Assembly: GCF_046483665.1 (NCBI RefSeq)
Contig: NZ_JAWOCR010000011.1
Span: 11,029-75,028, forward strand
Length of the DNA: 64,000 nucleotides
Direction: 5' to 3'
Source: Thiohalophilus sp046483665
GTDB taxonomy: Bacteria > Pseudomonadota > Gammaproteobacteria > UBA6429 > Thiohalophilaceae
The notes below the pieces were generated by a model, which saw only the letters and a program-made list of their open reading frames with translations, made no database searches and was not told the origin of the DNA. Numbering within the stretch: position 1 is the stretch's first letter; each line of letters starts with the position of its first letter. Below are positions 61,675 through 64,000 of this stretch, one piece after another. Made by a program: the position numbers and the translations under genes.

Positions 61675-63018
61675 ATGAAACCGTTTGATCCACTTCGTAA
61701 TTACCTGCTCAATACCCTCTGGGAAACCGATATCCAGCAACTGTCTTCCTGGCAAGCACGTGGTATCGGGGTGCTGCGGGTGATTTATCTGATTGGTCGG
61801 GATATCGCCAGCGGTGAGCTGAACCTGCGCGCCATGAGCCTGGTCTATACCACCCTGCTGGCGATGGTTCCCTTGCTGGCAGTCAGTTTTTCAGTTCTCA
61901 AGGGGTTTGGTGTACATAACCAGCTGGAACCCATTCTTCTGAATCTTCTTGCGCCACTGGGAGAACGGGGGCCCGAGGTAACCCGTCAGATCATCGATTT
62001 TGTCGAAAACGTTAAAGCCGGGGTGCTTGGTTCCGTTGGGCTGATTCTGCTGTTGTACACGGTGATCTCTTTGACGCAGAAAGTGGAATGGGTCTTTAAT
62101 TACACCTGGCAGGTCAGCGAGAGCCGTTCCCTGGCACGTCGTTTCAGCGATTATTTCAGTGTGATTCTGATTGGTCCGTTGCTCATCTTCGCCGCTCTCA
62201 GTGTCACCGCTTCCATCTCCAGCAGCACCCTGTATACGCAACTGGAAAACACCGCCGTGATTGGCTGGTTATTGCAAAGCTTCAACCAGGCTCTTCCCTA
62301 TCTGCTGGTAATTCTCGCGTTTGCGTTTCTTTACGTGCTGGTGCCCAATACCCGCGTGCGGATCCGCTCGGCGCTGGTCGGGGCCGCGGTGGCCGGTATT
62401 CTCTGGCAAACGGTTGGCTGGGGTTTTGCGGAACTGGTCTCTTCCTCACCCCGCACGATTGCCATCTATTCGGCCTTTGCCACGCTGTTTCTGTTCATAA
62501 TATGGCTCTATATCAGCTGGTTGATATTGCTGATCGGCGCCAGCATCGCTTTTTATCACCAGCATCCGGAACGTCGCTGGCGCGAATCGCGTCATCTGCG
62601 CCTGAGCAATCGTCTCAAGGAAAAACTGACCCTGACGGCCATGGTTGCTGTGGGGCGCCGTTATTATCAGCAACAGACCGAATGGACCCTGTCGGAGCTG
62701 GCTCACCATCTGAACCTGGTCGAGCAAAGCCTGCACCCGATTCTCGACAAACTGGTCGAGGCGCAGCTGCTGGTGCGTAGCGAACACGAGCCGCCACGCT
62801 ATCTGCCCGGCCGTGCTCCGGAAAGAATCGATTTGTCGAGCATCATTGAATGTATCCGTCAGGCCGAGGAAGATGAAATTGCCAATCCCGAGCGCCTGCC
62901 CGCCGATCCGGTGATCGATGAAGTTTTCAATAACTATCAGCAAGCTGCCAGGGAACAGCTCAGAAATATCACACTGCGTGACCTGGTCGCAGGCGATCAA
63001 ATTAAAACGGATACGTAA
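61675..63018 (+). CDS. YihY/BrkB-family membrane protein with winged-helix domain
   Basis: 447 residues. About six spans in the first 300 residues, with LNLRAMSLVYTTLLAMVPLLAV and VLVPNTRVRIRSALVGAAVAGILWQ, then SSSPRTIAIYSAFATLF. The C-terminal 140 residues include a winged-helix-like part (WTLSELAHHLNLVEQSLHPILDKLVEAQLLV). Often mislabelled RNase BN; real function unknown. The 251-base gap before it has only a doubtful short frame (61439-61678). Confidence 0.9.
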   Translation: MKPFDPLRNYLLNTLWETDIQQLSSWQARGIGVLRVIYLIGRDIASGELNLRAMSLVYTTLLAMVPLLAVSFSVLKGFGVHNQLEPILLNLLAPLGERGPEVTRQIIDFVENVKAGVLGSVGLILLLYTVISLTQKVEWVFNYTWQVSESRSLARRFSDYFSVILIGPLLIFAALSVTASISSSTLYTQLENTAVIGWLLQSFNQALPYLLVILAFAFLYVLVPNTRVRIRSALVGAAVAGILWQTVGWGFAELVSSSPRTIAIYSAFATLFLFIIWLYISWLILLIGASIAFYHQHPERRWRESRHLRLSNRLKEKLTLTAMVAVGRRYYQQQTEWTLSELAHHLNLVEQSLHPILDKLVEAQLLVRSEHEPPRYLPGRAPERIDLSSIIECIRQAEEDEIANPERLPADPVIDEVFNNYQQAAREQLRNITLRDLVAGDQIKTDT

Positions 63019-63219
63019 CCCCCGGATATCAATACAGAGCAGAAGAAAGAGCCCCTCGGGTGTTCTGACAGCACTGAAAATACCGGGTCACTTTTTCAGT
63101 ACCTGCGAGATTTTTAGTGTTTTCTGTCGTTTAATACCCTTGCCAACAACCCACCACTTCGAACAGGTCGTGTCCCGGCGCTGGCTTGCGGACCGTTGTC
63201 CCGCCTTAGGAGATGACAT

Positions 63220-63762
63220 TTACATGCGTAGTTCTTTCAAGCGCCGGTCAATCCGGGCTTGCCAGCCTGTGCCCCGGGTAAATTCATACATGTTGCGCAA
63301 TACATCACGTTCAGCCGGTTTGCGTACCTTGCGCAGGACAACATTGCGCCGAAAACGCGAGGTATCGGTCAATTCATGGATGACAAACGAACCGGCAAAT
63401 TTCGTCTCCCCCGCCTGCACATGGATCATATTCTGATAGGCCGTACGGTTGTCTTTAACAAAGGTGTAATCCCTGAACCGGGAATAAACCGCGGCAATGT
63501 AATATTTACCGGGCTTGATATTCTCGACCATGAAATCGCCGTTCTCAAACACCAGTACCCGCGGCGGGATTTTGAATGGCGGCAGATAGAATTTGCCGTA
63601 TTCCCGAAATTCGATTTTGGTTATCTCCTGTGGCGCCACCAGGTGCCCGAATACCATGGCATTATCCGGCGCTTGCACCGCATCCGGCGGCGCCGGCAAC
63701 GCACAGGCAGCCAGAACGCCACACAGCAACAGCAAACCGCCCAGTCTCCTCATTGCTCTCAT
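63220..63762 (-). CDS. Predicted lipoprotein, carboxypeptidase regulatory-like
   Basis: 180 residues from ATG 63762 (GAGGAGA just upstream). Lipobox LAAC at about residues 16-19 after a hydrophobic stretch, so the mature part is lipid-anchored. The body has beta structure with NGDFMVENIKPGKYYIAAVYSRF, typical of carboxypeptidase-regulatory domains. The 201-base gap to yihY has no feature I recognise. Confidence 0.7.
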   Translation of the reverse strand: MRAMRRLGGLLLLCGVLAACALPAPPDAVQAPDNAMVFGHLVAPQEITKIEFREYGKFYLPPFKIPPRVLVFENGDFMVENIKPGKYYIAAVYSRFRDYTFVKDNRTAYQNMIHVQAGETKFAGSFVIHELTDTSRFRRNVVLRKVRKPAERDVLRNMYEFTRGTGWQARIDRRLKELRM

Positions 63763-63882
63763 TCTCTCTCCTCGCAGCAGACACCGCCCGGGGCGGCAAA
63801 CATTCACCTCTGCCGGTAAATATGCACAGACCGGGCCAATCCAGATTTTCACCCTCTCCCTTTTCGAACTCTCTGCAATTTT

Positions 63883-64000
63883 ACGCGGAGCACGCAGAGG
63901 CGCGGAGGCGCAGAGAAAAACCGGGTATTGTTGCCTGAGTTAATTAAGGTATTGATTTAATTATTTATTCTCCGCGTCTCTGCGCCTCTGCGAACTCCGC
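63883..64000. repeat. Octamer-arm inverted repeat B9, possibly continuing past the window
   Basis: Left arm 63883-63917 (CGCAGAGG/CGCGGAGG units) and right arm 63968-64000, AT-rich loop of 50 bases with TTAATTAA. The right arm reaches the end of the window, so its length is unknown. Confidence 0.75.

Noticed and set aside
61439..61678. 79-codon frame between acs and yihY
   Set aside because: Low-complexity Ser/Arg content, no motif, overlaps the yihY start.

Overview
This window looks like a chromosomal segment of a free-living gammaproteobacterium. The left end keeps the gene order I remember from Pseudomonas (serC-gyrA-mtnA, then divergent mtaD-ubiG-mupP), and yciB-yciI, zipA-ligA-smc, gluQ and dksA are all typical of the class. 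A squalene-making hpnCDE set, a CbbY-type sugar-bisphosphate phosphatase, a D-ribulokinase-like FGGY kinase and a CysZ-type permease would suit an autotrophic or sulfur-oxidising lineage such as Chromatiales/Ectothiorhodospiraceae. That placement is an inference; no RuBisCO or sulfur-oxidation gene lies here. I found no rRNA, tRNA, CRISPR array, prophage or transposase.

Layout. 1-8109: serine synthesis, gyrase A, methylthioadenosine salvage, ubiquinone methylation and a MupP/Gph phosphatase. 8276-13726: rmuC, then the hpnC-hpnD-hpnE-SDR operon. 13736-16465: a secreted double-thioredoxin protein, a diguanylate cyclase behind a good sigma-54-type promoter, and an isolated Ycf46-type N-domain. 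16758-22159 (minus): PHP phosphoesterase, yciO, trpS, scpA, scpB, rluB. 22347-24947: unknown gene, yciB, yciI, PpiC isomerase with terminator. 25019-35421: a LivKHMGF-type ABC transporter with a Tat-exported binding protein, divergent from a ScfR/PrpC-type regulator, a single-domain response regulator, a small membrane protein and an SLC5-STAC-histidine kinase resembling CrbS. Since acs is also in the window, this suggests acetate or short-chain acid sensing. 35683-44218: DUF6746 protein, membrane zinc peptidase, ligA, zipA, smc. 44585-51561: queF, FGGY kinase, cysZ, an NtrB/NtrC-like pair and a DUF4168 protein. 51726-63762: DUF2238 membrane protein, aminotransferase, cbbY, lysine-tailed DksA, DUF3579, nitroreductase, gluQ, YcgR, acs, YihY and a lipoprotein.

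The most unusual feature is between the genes. At least fifteen intergenic elements have arms made of degenerate short tandem units, mostly arranged as long inverted repeats. One family has a 7-base unit (GGGACGA-like), another an 8-base unit (CGCAGAGA / ACCAAGAC-like), and one single arm uses GTTCTGA. Many begin within about 30 bases of a stop codon. Some enclose other palindromes, including a REPIN-like pair, and two run into coding sequence: the GyrA C-terminus and the GluQ N-terminus. A separate region around 36.9-37.46 kb contains at least nine small hairpins. The families and their mobiliser, if any, are unknown to me.
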